This document shows positions 7,515 through 16,720 of a stretch of 64,000 bases of DNA, piece by piece. Positions within the stretch are counted from its first letter, which is position 1. Every line of letters begins with the position of its first letter. The position numbers were made by a program, and so were the translations under genes. Where the stretch lies: the NCBI RefSeq assembly GCF_011047315.1, contig NZ_CP049259.1, forward strand, positions 2,206,001 through 2,270,000, in the 5' to 3' direction. The stretch is from Altererythrobacter sp. BO-6 (GTDB lineage Bacteria > Pseudomonadota > Alphaproteobacteria > Sphingomonadales > Sphingomonadaceae). The notes beneath the pieces are model-generated. The model was not told the DNA's origin, searched no databases, and saw nothing but the letters and a program-made list of their open reading frames with translations.

Positions 7515-9164
7515 CTAAAGCGACCGGCCCAGCTTTTCCGCGACCAATGCCTGCAGTTCCGGCTTCTTGACCTTGTGGGAATGGGTGCGCGGGATCTCGT
7601 CGCCAGGCAGGAAGACGAACTCCGATGGGATCTTGTACTGGGACAGCGCCCGCTTGGTCGCTTCGCGAAGAGCCTCGGCAGTGACGGAAGCTCCGGCGGT
7701 CTTGACCACAACCGCGACAACGATCTCTCCGCGTTGCGGATCGGGCATGCCGAGCACGATTGCCTCTGACACGTCCGGATGGCGCATCAGCACGACTTCG
7801 ATCTCGGCCGGCGATACATTGGCGCCAGCCGCCTTGATCATGTCGTTGCGGCGACCCTTGAAATAGAAGTAGCCGTCCTCGTCGATCAGGCCGGTGTCCC
7901 CGGTCGGAAAGAAGCCGTCCCGGGTCAGGTACTCGTGGCGCTCCTTCTTGTAGTACTCGCGCATCAGGGTGTAGCCGCGCACCCACAGCTCACCGACCTG
8001 GCCTGCAGGAAGCGGATTGCCGCTTTCCGGATCGATGATCAGCCGTTCCATTCCAGGCAGGTTGCGGCCCAGATTGCCGCCCTTGCCGACCGGCGCGGGG
8101 GTGCCGTAGCGGTTGATGCTATGGGGACCGAAGGTTTCCGTCATCCCGATCCAGCTCTGGATGCGCTCGGAAGGAATCGGCTGACCCGTAACGGCGTCAA
8201 CCGGCGGTGCCAGACCTGTGATGTGCGAAACTTCCAGGCCTTCCGCTGCCGCCGCCTGACGCAATTCTGCCCCCTGGGTCGACCAGGCCGAAAAGCGGGT
8301 GATGTCTTCTTCCTTCACGACCCTGAATAGCTCGACGGAAGTCGGGTTGTCGGGGAAGCACAGGGTTCCGCCTACATGGAGAGCGGGCATCAGGTTGAAA
8401 TTGATACCGCCCAGCCAGAACAGGTTCATGACATGCAGGGTCCGGTTACCCGGCTTTGCATCGAAATAGTCGAGGAAGTTGAAGGTGGCTCGCACCACGG
8501 TGCCGTGGGTGTGAACCACGGATTTAGGGCGCGCGGTGCTGCCCGATGTGCAGATCACCAAGGCCGGGTCTGACGGGTGGACCGATTCCTCAACCTTGGT
8601 CAGGAAGCTTCCATCGATCTGGGGTCTGGCGGCTGCCGCATCCAGCACGTTTTGTGGCCCGGTCAGCGCCCAGCCCCGATCATGGTCTCCCCAGACGATG
8701 ATCCGGCGAAGGTAGGGGTGTTCGGGAAGATAGAGTTCCTGTGACAGTTGTCCGGCCAGGCCGGGCAATGCCGCTTCGACCCGCTCGACATAGTCGTTCT
8801 TGAGATAGCGCGGTTCGATGATCAGCGTATCGATGTCATGGAATTCCACTGCCCAGTCGACTTCGGGCGGCTGGTAGAAGGTGCTCATCGTGACGACGAG
8901 AGCCCCGATCCGGGTGGCCGCAAGGAAAATGACCACCCAGTCGGGCTTGTTGGACATTAGCAGACCCACGCGGGTTCCCTTGCCGATGCCCATGGCCAGC
9001 AGGCCTTTTGCAAGCGCAGTCGATTCCTCGTCCGCTTGCCGGAAAGTCAATCGCCGCGCGCCCTGAACCAGGAATTCGCTATCCGGGAAGCGCTCGACGG
9101 CAGATTTAAGCGTGTTGGCAAGCGTCGGGACATAGGCAGGTCCAGGAAGCTGCATATCCTTCAT
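7515..9164 (-). CDS. Acyl-CoA synthetase (AMP-forming ligase)
   Basis: A 549-residue ANL-superfamily ligase. The P-loop-like A3 motif is ICTSGSTARPKSVVHTHG, A5 is WIGMTETFG, A7 is PTGDTGLIDEDGYFYFKGR, and the A10 lysine region is IPRTHSHKVKKPELQ. ATG 9164 is chosen because GGGAGG lies nine bases upstream; the longer TTG-started reading from 9179 would place that site inside the gene. The A10 motif has SHKVKK where most ligases have TGKIxK, but a lysine is still present. It activates a carboxylic acid to its CoA thioester with ATP. It is operonic with the P450 (9204) and the SDR (6654) under operator 2. Confidence 0.9.
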   Translation of the reverse strand: MKDMQLPGPAYVPTLANTLKSAVERFPDSEFLVQGARRLTFRQADEESTALAKGLLAMGIGKGTRVGLLMSNKPDWVVIFLAATRIGALVVTMSTFYQPPEVDWAVEFHDIDTLIIEPRYLKNDYVERVEAALPGLAGQLSQELYLPEHPYLRRIIVWGDHDRGWALTGPQNVLDAAAARPQIDGSFLTKVEESVHPSDPALVICTSGSTARPKSVVHTHGTVVRATFNFLDYFDAKPGNRTLHVMNLFWLGGINFNLMPALHVGGTLCFPDNPTSVELFRVVKEEDITRFSAWSTQGAELRQAAAAEGLEVSHITGLAPPVDAVTGQPIPSERIQSWIGMTETFGPHSINRYGTPAPVGKGGNLGRNLPGMERLIIDPESGNPLPAGQVGELWVRGYTLMREYYKKERHEYLTRDGFFPTGDTGLIDEDGYFYFKGRRNDMIKAAGANVSPAEIEVVLMRHPDVSEAIVLGMPDPQRGEIVVAVVVKTAGASVTAEALREATKRALSQYKIPSEFVFLPGDEIPRTHSHKVKKPELQALVAEKLGRSL

Positions 9165-9203
9165 ATCCCGTCCTCCCAATGCTCCCGTACCGCAGGTTTT
9201 TAC

Positions 9204-10427
9204 TTAAATTGTGCGCGCGTCGAACTTGAGCGGCAACGTCTTGAGCGAACCTAACTGACCGGAATATGGCAGGGTCACGAGGGGGCCGTTGAACCGGACA
9301 TTTTCGACCCGCTCGGTCAGTACCCGCAAGGCCTCGATCATCTCGGTCTTGGCCAAGACATGGCCGAGACAGTGATGGATGCCGTGCCCGAAGGCAGTAT
9401 TGTAGCTCTCGATCGGCCGGGTGGTGTCGTAGGTGTTCGGATTGTCAAAGCGTTCTGGATCACGGCTAGCGGACAGCGTGTTGAGGTAGATCAACTGGCC
9501 AGGCTCGGCGCGGAAGCCTTCGAACTCGACTGGCTCGCGCACGATGCGCCGGTTGGCCTGAACGGTGGGATAATAGCGGATCGATTCGTGCATCACGAAG
9601 GGAATCCGTTCGTGATTGTCCCGGATATCTTCCCATGTGCCCGGGTGTTCGAGAATCGCCCGGACGCAGTTTGCAAGCTGGCTGCGCGTTGTGTCGTGAC
9701 CGGCGAAGAGCAGGTTGGTGAGACCCCAGATGACCTCCTCCTTGCTGAGCTTGCCTTGAGTCTGCTGCGCTTCAACCAGTGCGGAAATGAAGTCTTCCCT
9801 AGGCTCTTGCGTCCGGCTCTCCACCAGAGGCTCTAGGAAATTCCAAAGAGTCTGTAGCGCTGCCTCGATCGCCGGGACGTGCGGTGCCAGGGGGTTCGAA
9901 AACATGTGCATCATGGTCGCGGTGGCGTGCTGGAAGGACGGGACATCCTTGATGTCGACCCCGAACAGCAGGCAGGCCACCGTGATTGAGTAATGGTGGG
10001 TGAAGTCCGCGATAAAATCGCACTCGCCACGCTCAATAAATCCGTCGATCAGGCCATTGGCCACCTCAGCCATCAGATCCCGCCTTTCGCCGATTCGGCG
10101 CAGGGCGAATGCCTGGCCCATCACCCGGCGAATCCGGGCGTGCTGCTCGCGCGGGAGCGCTGGCAAGCGACCGTAGCGGTCAAAGGATTCCTGCAGCGGC
10201 CCGCCACCCATGCTCACGTTGAGATCGGCACCGGGAATGTCGAAGTGATTGTCGGCAAGCATCCAGTTGAGAGTCTCGTATCGTAACACTTCAAAGCCGC
10301 GCTGACTCTTGGCAACCGGAGACTGGTGACGAAGCCGTTCGAGCACCAAGTGGGGGGTGGTGTTATATTCCTCGCCGTGGAGGTCGAGCTCGGGCAAATC
10401 AGCGAGGCTTAGCAACTGCGCTTCCAT
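9204..10427 (-). CDS. Cytochrome P450 (class I bacterial), second copy
   Basis: A soluble 407-residue P450, clearly divergent from the one at 2045. Helix I motif AGHDTT is at residues 242-247, the ExxR is ESIR in FVMHESIRYYPTV, and the haem loop FGHGIHHCLGH has Cys353. ATG 10427 is preceded by GGAGGCG. It is the first gene of the leftward operon P450, acyl-CoA synthetase, SDR, which reads like oxygenation, activation and oxidation of one intermediate. Operator 2 (10446-10463) lies 19 bp upstream of the start. It probably shares the ferredoxin and reductase of the 14.4-18.4 kb operon, as none is adjacent. Confidence 0.9.
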   Translation of the reverse strand: MEAQLLSLADLPELDLHGEEYNTTPHLVLERLRHQSPVAKSQRGFEVLRYETLNWMLADNHFDIPGADLNVSMGGGPLQESFDRYGRLPALPREQHARIRRVMGQAFALRRIGERRDLMAEVANGLIDGFIERGECDFIADFTHHYSITVACLLFGVDIKDVPSFQHATATMMHMFSNPLAPHVPAIEAALQTLWNFLEPLVESRTQEPREDFISALVEAQQTQGKLSKEEVIWGLTNLLFAGHDTTRSQLANCVRAILEHPGTWEDIRDNHERIPFVMHESIRYYPTVQANRRIVREPVEFEGFRAEPGQLIYLNTLSASRDPERFDNPNTYDTTRPIESYNTAFGHGIHHCLGHVLAKTEMIEALRVLTERVENVRFNGPLVTLPYSGQLGSLKTLPLKFDARTI

Positions 10428-10445
10428 GGGTCGCCTCCTAAAAAT

Positions 10446-10463
10446 GAACTTACCAGTTAGTTT
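10446..10463. promoter_or_regulatory. Putative TetR operator 2 (P450-2 operon)
   Basis: GAACTTACCAGTTAGTTT matches the shared palindrome at 17 of 18 positions compared with operator 1. It lies between a weak TTGATC -35-like box (10476-10471, read leftward) and the P450 start at 10427. Confidence 0.75.
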
Positions 10464-10566
10464 TTTAGATGATCAATCGAGTTTGAGCAAGCCGCTTTTC
10501 GTCAGAGCGTTTGCACCGAGGGAGTCGGAGTACCCAGTGCCCGAGCGGAAAAATCGCCTAGCTTGA

Positions 10567-12058
10567 TCACTGCTCACGCTTGGCATCGGCTGCTTGCTGC
10601 AGCAGTGGCTTCAACTCCTTCTTGACGATCTTGCCGGTCGGATTGAGCGGCAAGGTATCGAGAATGAGCAGCGTGCGCGGAACCTTGTTGTCGGCAAGAT
10701 GCTCGCGGCAGAATGCTGCAATTTCAACGGGAAGGGCTGTGCAGCCGGGCCGCAAGGAAACCGCCGCCGAGATGTCTTCGCCAAGCACCGGGTGGTCGAC
10801 CCCTACCACGGCCGCCTGTTGCACCGCCGGGTGCTGGTAAAGCACGGTTTCGATCTCGAGCGGTGTGATGTTGTAGCCGCCCCGAATGATCAACTCCTTG
10901 GAACGACCAGAAATGATAAGGTCGCCGTCGCCGTCGACAAAACCCAGGTCTCCGGTCTTGGTCCAGCCTCCGACGAAGCTGGCTGCTGTAGCCGCCGGAT
11001 CGTTCCAGTACCGGCGCGGGTGCTTCTGAATTCCATAGATCTCGCCGATGACGCCAGTTTCGATGATGACCTGTCCATCTTCGCCGCGCAGTTGCATGTG
11101 TTCGGGCATCTTGCCTACACAACCTGGCTTGAGAGCCTGGGCGGCACTGGTGGTGCCAACCACGACGCCGCCTTCAGACATTCCTGTAATTGTTGCGGAT
11201 CCTCAGGTGCGGCCAATTGGCCATGGCTCTAACCACCGAGTCGTGTGGCAGGGGCGCAGTCCCAGTCATGAGGTATTTCACGCCGGCAAAGTCATAGTCG
11301 CCAGCGTCAGGGTGATCGAGGATGAGCCGCAGCATTGAAGGAACAAGATAGACCAGGTCCGGCTGCTTCTCCCTGACCAGTTCGAGGAAGCCCTTGGGGT
11401 CGAACTTGCGCTGGGTGATCGCGGTTGCGCCCCCGCGAACCGGCAGCATGACAATCCCGAGATTTCCTGCGGAGCCCGTCAGGGGCAGCGCATTCAGTGT
11501 TGACCGGGTGCTGTCCATGTTGGTCCCGGTCACCCCCCGCGAGATCAGGTCCGGATGGCTGACGACAACGCCCTTGATCTTGCCGGTGGTGCCGCTCGTT
11601 CCAAGGATCTCTGCATCCGTATCGGCATCAAGGCTGTCCTGATCGGGCAATGCCGAGATGTCGCGCGGCATCTGGTCGACCGTCCAGCATCCATCGAACT
11701 TCAGATCCTTGACGAGTTCCGGCCCATCGGTGATGCACCAGCGCGGTTCGCACAAGTCCTTGTAGTCGGAGACTTCCGCCGGGCTCAGCCGCGGATTGAT
11801 CGGGCAGACAATGCCACCTGCCCGAAAAATCGCGAAGACGGCGATGGCCATTTCGACAGCAAAGGCATTGCTGATCGGCAAGAAGACGCGGTCTCCGGGT
11901 TGCAGGCCGGCTGCAGCGAGGCCTCCGCCGATCTCGTCTGCCTCACGGTCCCACTCGGCGAAAGTGATCTGGCGGCGGGTATCGTCATGGGCGATCTGGT
12001 CGCGCTGGTGCTCGGCGCGAATCTTCAGGGCATCGCTAATCCGCCGCACAGTGGTCAT
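10567..12058 (-). pseudogene. Acyl-CoA ligase interrupted by a single-base frameshift
   Basis: Two overlapping frames (12058-11174 and 11181-10567) together make one AMP-forming ligase of about 495 residues. The N-part has LGTSGTTGKIKGVVVSHPDL. The C-part has GGWTKTGDLGFVDGDGDL and the catalytic-lysine end LPLNPTGKIVKKELK. At the junction the reading is NNY, one extra base, then GMSEGG; deleting the base at 11185 restores NNYGMSEGG, the normal A5 motif. Both halves are otherwise well conserved, so the lesion is very recent or a sequencing error. It starts 72 bp from operator 3 and is divergent to the dehydratase gene. If functional it is a second CoA-activating enzyme of the pathway. Confidence 0.85.
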
Positions 12059-12120
12059 GCCAAGGCTCCCGTGATCCTACCTTTGGAAAAGTGACGCCCT
12101 CTTCTCATAGGGTGTTCAGC

Positions 12121-12148
12121 TTGACAAGAAAAACTTACGGGTTAGTTT
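12121..12148 (+). promoter_or_regulatory. Promoter with putative TetR operator 3
   Basis: TTGACA (12121-12126) is followed after four bases by the operator AAACTTACGGGTTAGTTT (12131-12148). The last six operator bases, TAGTTT, lie 16 bp from the -35 box and serve as a plausible -10, so binding would block polymerase directly. It faces the dehydratase gene at 12174 and also lies upstream of the divergent ligase (12058). Confidence 0.82.
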
Positions 12149-12173
12149 TATTCGATCCTCGGGGAGCGATGTC

Positions 12174-13460
12174 ATGACGTCTAAGAAGGCCGATATCAAA
12201 CAGAGTGAGGAATGGCAGAAGGCCACGTCCTTTGAGATTCTGGACAGCGACATCGAACGGCAGCGCAAGCTCATCGGATACTGGGAGGCTATGAGGCGGG
12301 CGGACTATGTCCAGACGGCTTCGGAAGACTCGATCCGCAACTGGGCCTATGGCAGCGGCGACGACAATCCGCTGTTTACCGACCCTGCCTACGCCAGGAA
12401 GACGCGCTGGGGTGGCGTCATCGCGCCGGGTATGATGGTGGGCCAGATCAGCAAGCCGATGCTCGGCGATCCGCCCTCGGACGAGATTCGGGCGCTACGC
12501 AAAAGCCTGTTCAAAGGCATTCATGTCTTCGTCTCCGGGGCGGACTTCACTTTCTATCGGCCAGTCCGGCCCGGGGACTCGATCTATGCCTACGAAGGCG
12601 AGGTTTCGTGTGAGGTCAAACAGTCGGAATTTGCCGGCAGGTCGATCGTCAATGTCACGCGGCGGGTCAAGGTCAACCAACGGGGCGAAGTGGTTGCGAC
12701 CTACGATCTGCTGCGGATCCTGACCGAGCGCAAAGCTGCGGCCAAAAAAGGCAAGAACGCAGCTATCGAACCTGCGACCTACACCGATGAGGAAATGCAG
12801 GCGATCGAGGACATCTACGCCGCCGAAAAGGTCCAAGGCGCCGAGAAGCGGTGGTTCGAGAGTGTCGAAGTTGGTGACAGCCTGGGCCTTCAGGCCAAGG
12901 GGCCGCTCGCTGTGACCGACATCATCTGTTTCCATGCCGCCGGCTATGGCTTCACTCCCTATGCCCCGACCACCAACCGGCGCGCGCACAAGAATCGGCA
13001 GCGGATCCCGGCCTTCTACGTCAAGAACGAACAGGGCATTCCTGATGTTGCGCAGCGCCTGCACTGGGACCCGCTTTGGGCTCAGGCGATCGGCAATCCG
13101 ATGGCCTATGATTATGGGGTGATGCGCGAAAACTATCTGTGGCATTATCTCAGCGACTGGGCCGGCGATGATGGGATCATCATCCAGCTCCACGACGAGG
13201 TGCGCAAGTTCGCCTACATGGGTGATGTGCAACGGGTGACCGGCGAGGTTCTGGGCAAGCGCGTTGAGAACGGCCAGAACCTGGTGGACGTGGCGGTGAA
13301 GTTCGTGAACCAGCGCGACGAGGAAACGGTGCGCGCCACGGCGACGATTGCCTTGCCGAGCAAGGACAAGCCGCTACCAATGTACCCGCCTGTTCCCGAC
13401 GACCTGGCGGAAACCGCCGCGCGCATGATGGCGCGGCACTGGGAACTGGGAGGCACTTGA
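12174..13460 (+). CDS. Double-hotdog (MaoC/FAS1-like) acyl-CoA dehydratase
   Basis: A 428-residue protein with two hotdog domains. The N-terminal half has YGSGDDNPLFTDPAYARKTRWGG and VIAPGMM (residues 59-87), the pattern of FAS1-like/MaoC_dehydrat_N proteins. The C-terminal half has RLHWDPLWAQAIGNPMAYDYG and LSDWAG, as in a second MaoC-type domain. In single-domain R-hydratases the dyad is Asp-x4-His (GDxNPIH); here the His position is Phe68, so catalysis, if present, must use the other domain or other residues. The likely role is hydration of a bulky 2-enoyl-CoA. It is operonic with the enoyl-CoA hydratase at 13460 (stop/start overlap) and driven from operator/promoter 3. Confidence 0.83.
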   Translation: MTSKKADIKQSEEWQKATSFEILDSDIERQRKLIGYWEAMRRADYVQTASEDSIRNWAYGSGDDNPLFTDPAYARKTRWGGVIAPGMMVGQISKPMLGDPPSDEIRALRKSLFKGIHVFVSGADFTFYRPVRPGDSIYAYEGEVSCEVKQSEFAGRSIVNVTRRVKVNQRGEVVATYDLLRILTERKAAAKKGKNAAIEPATYTDEEMQAIEDIYAAEKVQGAEKRWFESVEVGDSLGLQAKGPLAVTDIICFHAAGYGFTPYAPTTNRRAHKNRQRIPAFYVKNEQGIPDVAQRLHWDPLWAQAIGNPMAYDYGVMRENYLWHYLSDWAGDDGIIIQLHDEVRKFAYMGDVQRVTGEVLGKRVENGQNLVDVAVKFVNQRDEETVRATATIALPSKDKPLPMYPPVPDDLAETAARMMARHWELGGT

Positions 13461-14239
13461 TGAGTGATCTGGTCCTTATCGAGAACGAAAGCGGTGTCAG
13501 GATCATCACTCTGAACCGGCCTGATCGGCTCAATGCGCTGACTTCCGAGTTGATGGCCTCACTGGTTGATGCAATCGCCGATGCCGCCCGGGATGCCTCG
13601 GTTGGTTGTGTGGTTGTCACGGGTGCAGGGCGGGGCTTCTGTGCCGGGGGTGACATCAAGGATGGGGGAAGCGCGGTCGTTGCGCCGAATCCGCAAGTCG
13701 GCAGCCGCGTGGAGCAGCGCTTTGCCGGGCTGCGCGGGAACATGGAAACGTCGAGGCTGCTGCATGAAATGCCCAAGCCGACCATCGCAATGGTCAACGG
13801 GCCCGTAGCCGGAGCAGGGGTCGGGATCGCCGGTGCCTGCGATCTGCGCTTTGCAGGGCGTTCTGCCACAATCGTTACCGCTTTTGACAAGATCGGCGCG
13901 AGCGGTGACTTCGGAAGCAGCTGGTTTCTCTCGAAGATTGTGGGGACGGCCGTCGCGCGCGAGCTGTTCCTGCTGGGCGAGAAGCTCTCGGCCGAAGATG
14001 CCTTTGCCAAGGGGATCTACACCCGCCTCCATGATGACGAAGTCCTGCGTTTCGAGACGCTGAAGGCAGCGCACCGGTTGGCTGACGGACCAAGAATGGC
14101 CTATCGCTACATGAAGCAGAACCTCAACAATGCCGAAGACTGGTCATTCGAGGCTCAGTTCGATGCGGAGGCGCTGAACATGGGCCTGTCGACCCAGGCG
14201 AGTGCCCTGATCTCGCGCGAGCAGCAAAAGGACAGCTAG
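13460..14239 (+). CDS. Enoyl-CoA hydratase/isomerase family protein
   Basis: A 259-residue crotonase-fold protein with the oxyanion-hole segments GRGFCAGGDIKDG near residue 60 and NGPVAGAGVGIAGACDLRFAG near 112. The position of the usual catalytic Glu pair reads TAFDKIGASGDFGSSW, with Asp residues in place of Glu, as in the PaaG-like group. ATG 13460 overlaps the stop of the dehydratase gene (TGATG), so translation is coupled. A double-bond isomerisation or hydration step in the same beta-oxidation cycle is the best reading. Confidence 0.86.
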   Translation: MSDLVLIENESGVRIITLNRPDRLNALTSELMASLVDAIADAARDASVGCVVVTGAGRGFCAGGDIKDGGSAVVAPNPQVGSRVEQRFAGLRGNMETSRLLHEMPKPTIAMVNGPVAGAGVGIAGACDLRFAGRSATIVTAFDKIGASGDFGSSWFLSKIVGTAVARELFLLGEKLSAEDAFAKGIYTRLHDDEVLRFETLKAAHRLADGPRMAYRYMKQNLNNAEDWSFEAQFDAEALNMGLSTQASALISREQQKDS

Positions 14240-14279
14240 CCTGTTGATCAACGCTCCAACGGGTGACGCATCGACGCCG

Positions 14280-14309
14280 TTGACTTGAAGAAAACTAACC
14301 CGTAAGTTT
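14280..14309 (+). promoter_or_regulatory. Promoter with putative TetR operator 4
   Basis: TTGACT (14280-14285) precedes the operator AAACTAACCCGTAAGTTT (14292-14309), which is the exact reverse complement of operators 3 and 7. The terminal AAGTTT lies 18 bp from the -35 box. It serves the CoA-transferase/ferredoxin/reductase operon. Confidence 0.82.
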
Positions 14310-14377
14310 TATTTCTTCGATCGCGCTCACATTCTCGCCTGGAGAGGGAGCAGCAGGGTTTGTCAGGAGTAAGCAAC

Positions 14378-15556
14378 GTGTCCGGAATTCTGCAAGGCAT
14401 CAAAGTGGTCGATTTCGGGAAATACATCGCCGGGCCGCTGTGTGCCGGGATGCTGGCAGATCTGGGTGCCGACGTTGTGCGGGTCGAGAAGCCGGGCGGG
14501 GGTGATGACCGTTATGTGGCGCCGGCTACCGATAGCGGCGAGGGTTCGCTGTTCCTCTACGGCAACCGCGGCAAGCGCTCGCTGACCCTGGATACCAGCA
14601 AGCCCGAAGGTCTGGCCGTGCTTCATCGCATGATCGCCAAGGCCGATGTGGTCGTTGCCAACCTCTCGCCGAGCGCGCTGGCGCATTTCGGTCTCGACTA
14701 TGAATCGGTTAAGGCGCTGCGCGAAGACATCATCCTTGTCACCTCGAGCACTTTCCCGTCGAATACGCCGATGCGGGATGCCCTCGGGCTCGACAGCATC
14801 GGCCAGGTGGTGAGCGGCGGGGTTTATCTCACGGGCGAGGCCGGCCAACCCTACAAGTCGGCAACCGCCTATGTCGATTTCGGCACGGCCGTGTCTTCGG
14901 CCTATGCGGCTATGGCTGCGCTGTTCAATCGCGAACGCACAGGAAAGGGCATGCACGTTGAATCCTCGCTGGTCGGGACGGCGCTCAATGTCATGGCTCC
15001 GATCCTGATGGAACACGCCTATGGCAAGGCACCGCGCAGGCCGACCGGAAACCGCTCACCCATCGGCGGGCCGTCGGACATCATCAAGACCAAAGACGGC
15101 TGGTTCGTCGTGTCGGTGCTCGGCAACAAGCTGTTTGCGCGCTGGGCCAAGTTCATCGGGCAGCCCGAACTGACGCAGGATCCGCGCTTCGCGGACGATG
15201 CCTTGCGCGGTGTGAATGGCGATGCCCTCAGTCAGATCATGACCGAATGGGCCAGGGACAAGACCACCGAAGACTGCATCAAGGACCTGGTGCAGATCGG
15301 ACTGCCTGCGGGTCCGGTCCTTTCGCCCGATGACATCATGGGCGGTGCCATGAGCCTGCGGGAAAGCTTCTTTCAGGAAGGGTCGTTCGGATCCGAAACG
15401 GTGATCCAGATGCCGACCCCGATCCGCTTCTCGGGTGCGCCGACCAGGGAAAATATCGAGGCACCGGAACTGGGCAAGCACAGTCGCGAAGTACTTGGCG
15501 AATATGGCTTTTCATCTGCGGAGATCGAAAGCCTGATCCAACGACAGCTGGTCTGA
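14378..15556 (+). CDS. CaiB/BaiF (family III) CoA-transferase
   Basis: A 392-residue protein with all landmarks of family III CoA-transferases: the N-terminal VVDFGKYIAGPLCAGMLADLGADVVRVEKPGGGDD, the catalytic-Asp region where YVDFGTAVSSAYAAMAALF follows GGVYLTGEAGQP, and the GNRSPIGGPSD turn. GTG 14378 has AGGAG at 14365-14369 with eight bases spacing; an in-frame TTG lies at 14360. It moves CoA from a donor thioester to a carboxylic acid, so it can activate the substrate or recycle CoA. It is the first gene of the operon that carries the ferredoxin and ferredoxin reductase. Confidence 0.9.
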   Translation: MSGILQGIKVVDFGKYIAGPLCAGMLADLGADVVRVEKPGGGDDRYVAPATDSGEGSLFLYGNRGKRSLTLDTSKPEGLAVLHRMIAKADVVVANLSPSALAHFGLDYESVKALREDIILVTSSTFPSNTPMRDALGLDSIGQVVSGGVYLTGEAGQPYKSATAYVDFGTAVSSAYAAMAALFNRERTGKGMHVESSLVGTALNVMAPILMEHAYGKAPRRPTGNRSPIGGPSDIIKTKDGWFVVSVLGNKLFARWAKFIGQPELTQDPRFADDALRGVNGDALSQIMTEWARDKTTEDCIKDLVQIGLPAGPVLSPDDIMGGAMSLRESFFQEGSFGSETVIQMPTPIRFSGAPTRENIEAPELGKHSREVLGEYGFSSAEIESLIQRQLV

Positions 15557-15616
15557 GAACCGTTGCCGGAATCAAGTTCGCTCCATGAGCGAGCCAATGG
15601 AGAGGTGGTACTGGTC

Positions 15617-15940
15617 ATGACGACAATCGTCTTTTTCGAGCCCGACGGAACCCGGCGCGAAGTTGCAGCCAAGCCCGGCGAAAGCGCCATGGAGGTCGCA
15701 GTGCGCCATGGTGTGGAGGGGGTTGATGCCGATTGCGGCGGGGTCTGCGCCTGTGCAACCTGCCACGGTCATGTCGATGCAGCGTTCTTCGACCGCTTAC
15801 CGGCAATGAACGAAACCGAAGATGCAATGCTCGAACTGGTAGAGGATCAAAGAGCAGCCAATTCGCGGCTGCTTTGCCAGCTGAAAGTCGGGCCCGAGCT
15901 GGATGGTATTGTCATAAGCCTCCCTGGCGTGAAACGCTGA
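15617..15940 (+). CDS. [2Fe-2S] ferredoxin (adrenodoxin/putidaredoxin type)
   Basis: A 107-residue plant/vertebrate-type ferredoxin. The cluster ligands are visible as DCGGVCACATCHGHV (three Cys) and a distal Cys in SRLLCQLKVG, in the C-x5-C-x2-C...C order of P450-coupled ferredoxins. ATG 15617 is preceded by AGAGGTGG. It lies 60 bp after the CoA-transferase and in the same operon as a putidaredoxin-reductase-like protein (17197), so it is the probable electron carrier for both P450s of the cluster. Confidence 0.94.
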   Translation: MTTIVFFEPDGTRREVAAKPGESAMEVAVRHGVEGVDADCGGVCACATCHGHVDAAFFDRLPAMNETEDAMLELVEDQRAANSRLLCQLKVGPELDGIVISLPGVKR

Positions 15941-15996
15941 TAAAGGTATCAAGCAGTCCGGTCCGGCCATCGGGAGGCAAGAGGAAGTCGCCGATC

Positions 15997-16677
15997 ATGC
16001 AGCAAGATCAGCTAGAGTCGGGTCGAAAGTCGGCGTGGGCGCGCCGACTGCGGTGGGCGGCACTCTTCTTCCTGGGAGTCATTGTCCTCGCCGGGCCCGT
16101 CTATTTCGCGGCCGAGATCGAACAGGTCACAAATCTGGCCATCGCGTCCGCACGAACCAGCCCGCAGCTTGTGGCTGGAGCGATCATACTCGCCCTTGCG
16201 CTCGATGTGTTCCTTCCGGTTCCCAACGGAGTGACCAACACTCTGGCAGGTGCTATTTTCGGGTTCGCGACTGGTTCGGTAGTGATCTGGATCGGCCTGA
16301 TGGCGGCGAGCCTGCTGGGTTATATCGTCGGCGTCCTGGCAGCGCGGCCGTTGGCACTCAAACTGCTTGGCGAACAGGAGCTGATCCGGGCGCACCGTTT
16401 TGCCAGTGGTATGGGGCCACTGGTCTTGATCTTCTCCAGGCCGGTGCCGGTCTTTGCCGAACTCGCCACGATTGCATCCGGGATGGCGGGGATGCGGTTG
16501 GGACAGTTTCTGATCATTACCGGGCTTGGCAATTTGTCGGTCGCGCTGGTCTTTGCCGCCATAGGTTCTGCTGCCTTGGCCGACCAGTCCGGACTGCTCG
16601 CCATAACCGGCAGCATCGCCCTCCCGCTGATTGCATGGCTCGGCTTCCGCTGGTGGCACACAAGGCAAAGTTTATAG
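15997..16677 (+). CDS. VTT-domain (DedA/TVP38-like) membrane protein
   Basis: A 226-residue integral membrane protein with a short basic N-terminus, a first membrane span (ALFFLGVIVLAGPVYFAA), and a VTT-type core with the re-entrant motif FLPVPNGVTNTLAGAIFGF near residue 73 and GMGPLVLIFSRPVPVFAELATIASGMAG near 135. ATG 15997 has GAGGAAG upstream; the longer in-frame extension overlaps the ferredoxin gene and is rejected. VTT proteins act as lipid scramblases or transporters in other organisms. Its place between the ferredoxin and reductase genes suggests a role in handling a membrane-active substrate, but no specific function can be assigned. Confidence 0.85.
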   Translation: MQQDQLESGRKSAWARRLRWAALFFLGVIVLAGPVYFAAEIEQVTNLAIASARTSPQLVAGAIILALALDVFLPVPNGVTNTLAGAIFGFATGSVVIWIGLMAASLLGYIVGVLAARPLALKLLGEQELIRAHRFASGMGPLVLIFSRPVPVFAELATIASGMAGMRLGQFLIITGLGNLSVALVFAAIGSAALADQSGLLAITGSIALPLIAWLGFRWWHTRQSL

Positions 16678-16720
16678 CTACATCGACCGGACTGCCCAAG
16701 TTTCACCGAAAGGACTACTG

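Noticed and set aside
10567..12058. Programmed frameshift in the CoA ligase
   Set aside because: No slippery run at the junction (TACAGGA) and the family is not known for recoding; a mutation or read error is more likely.
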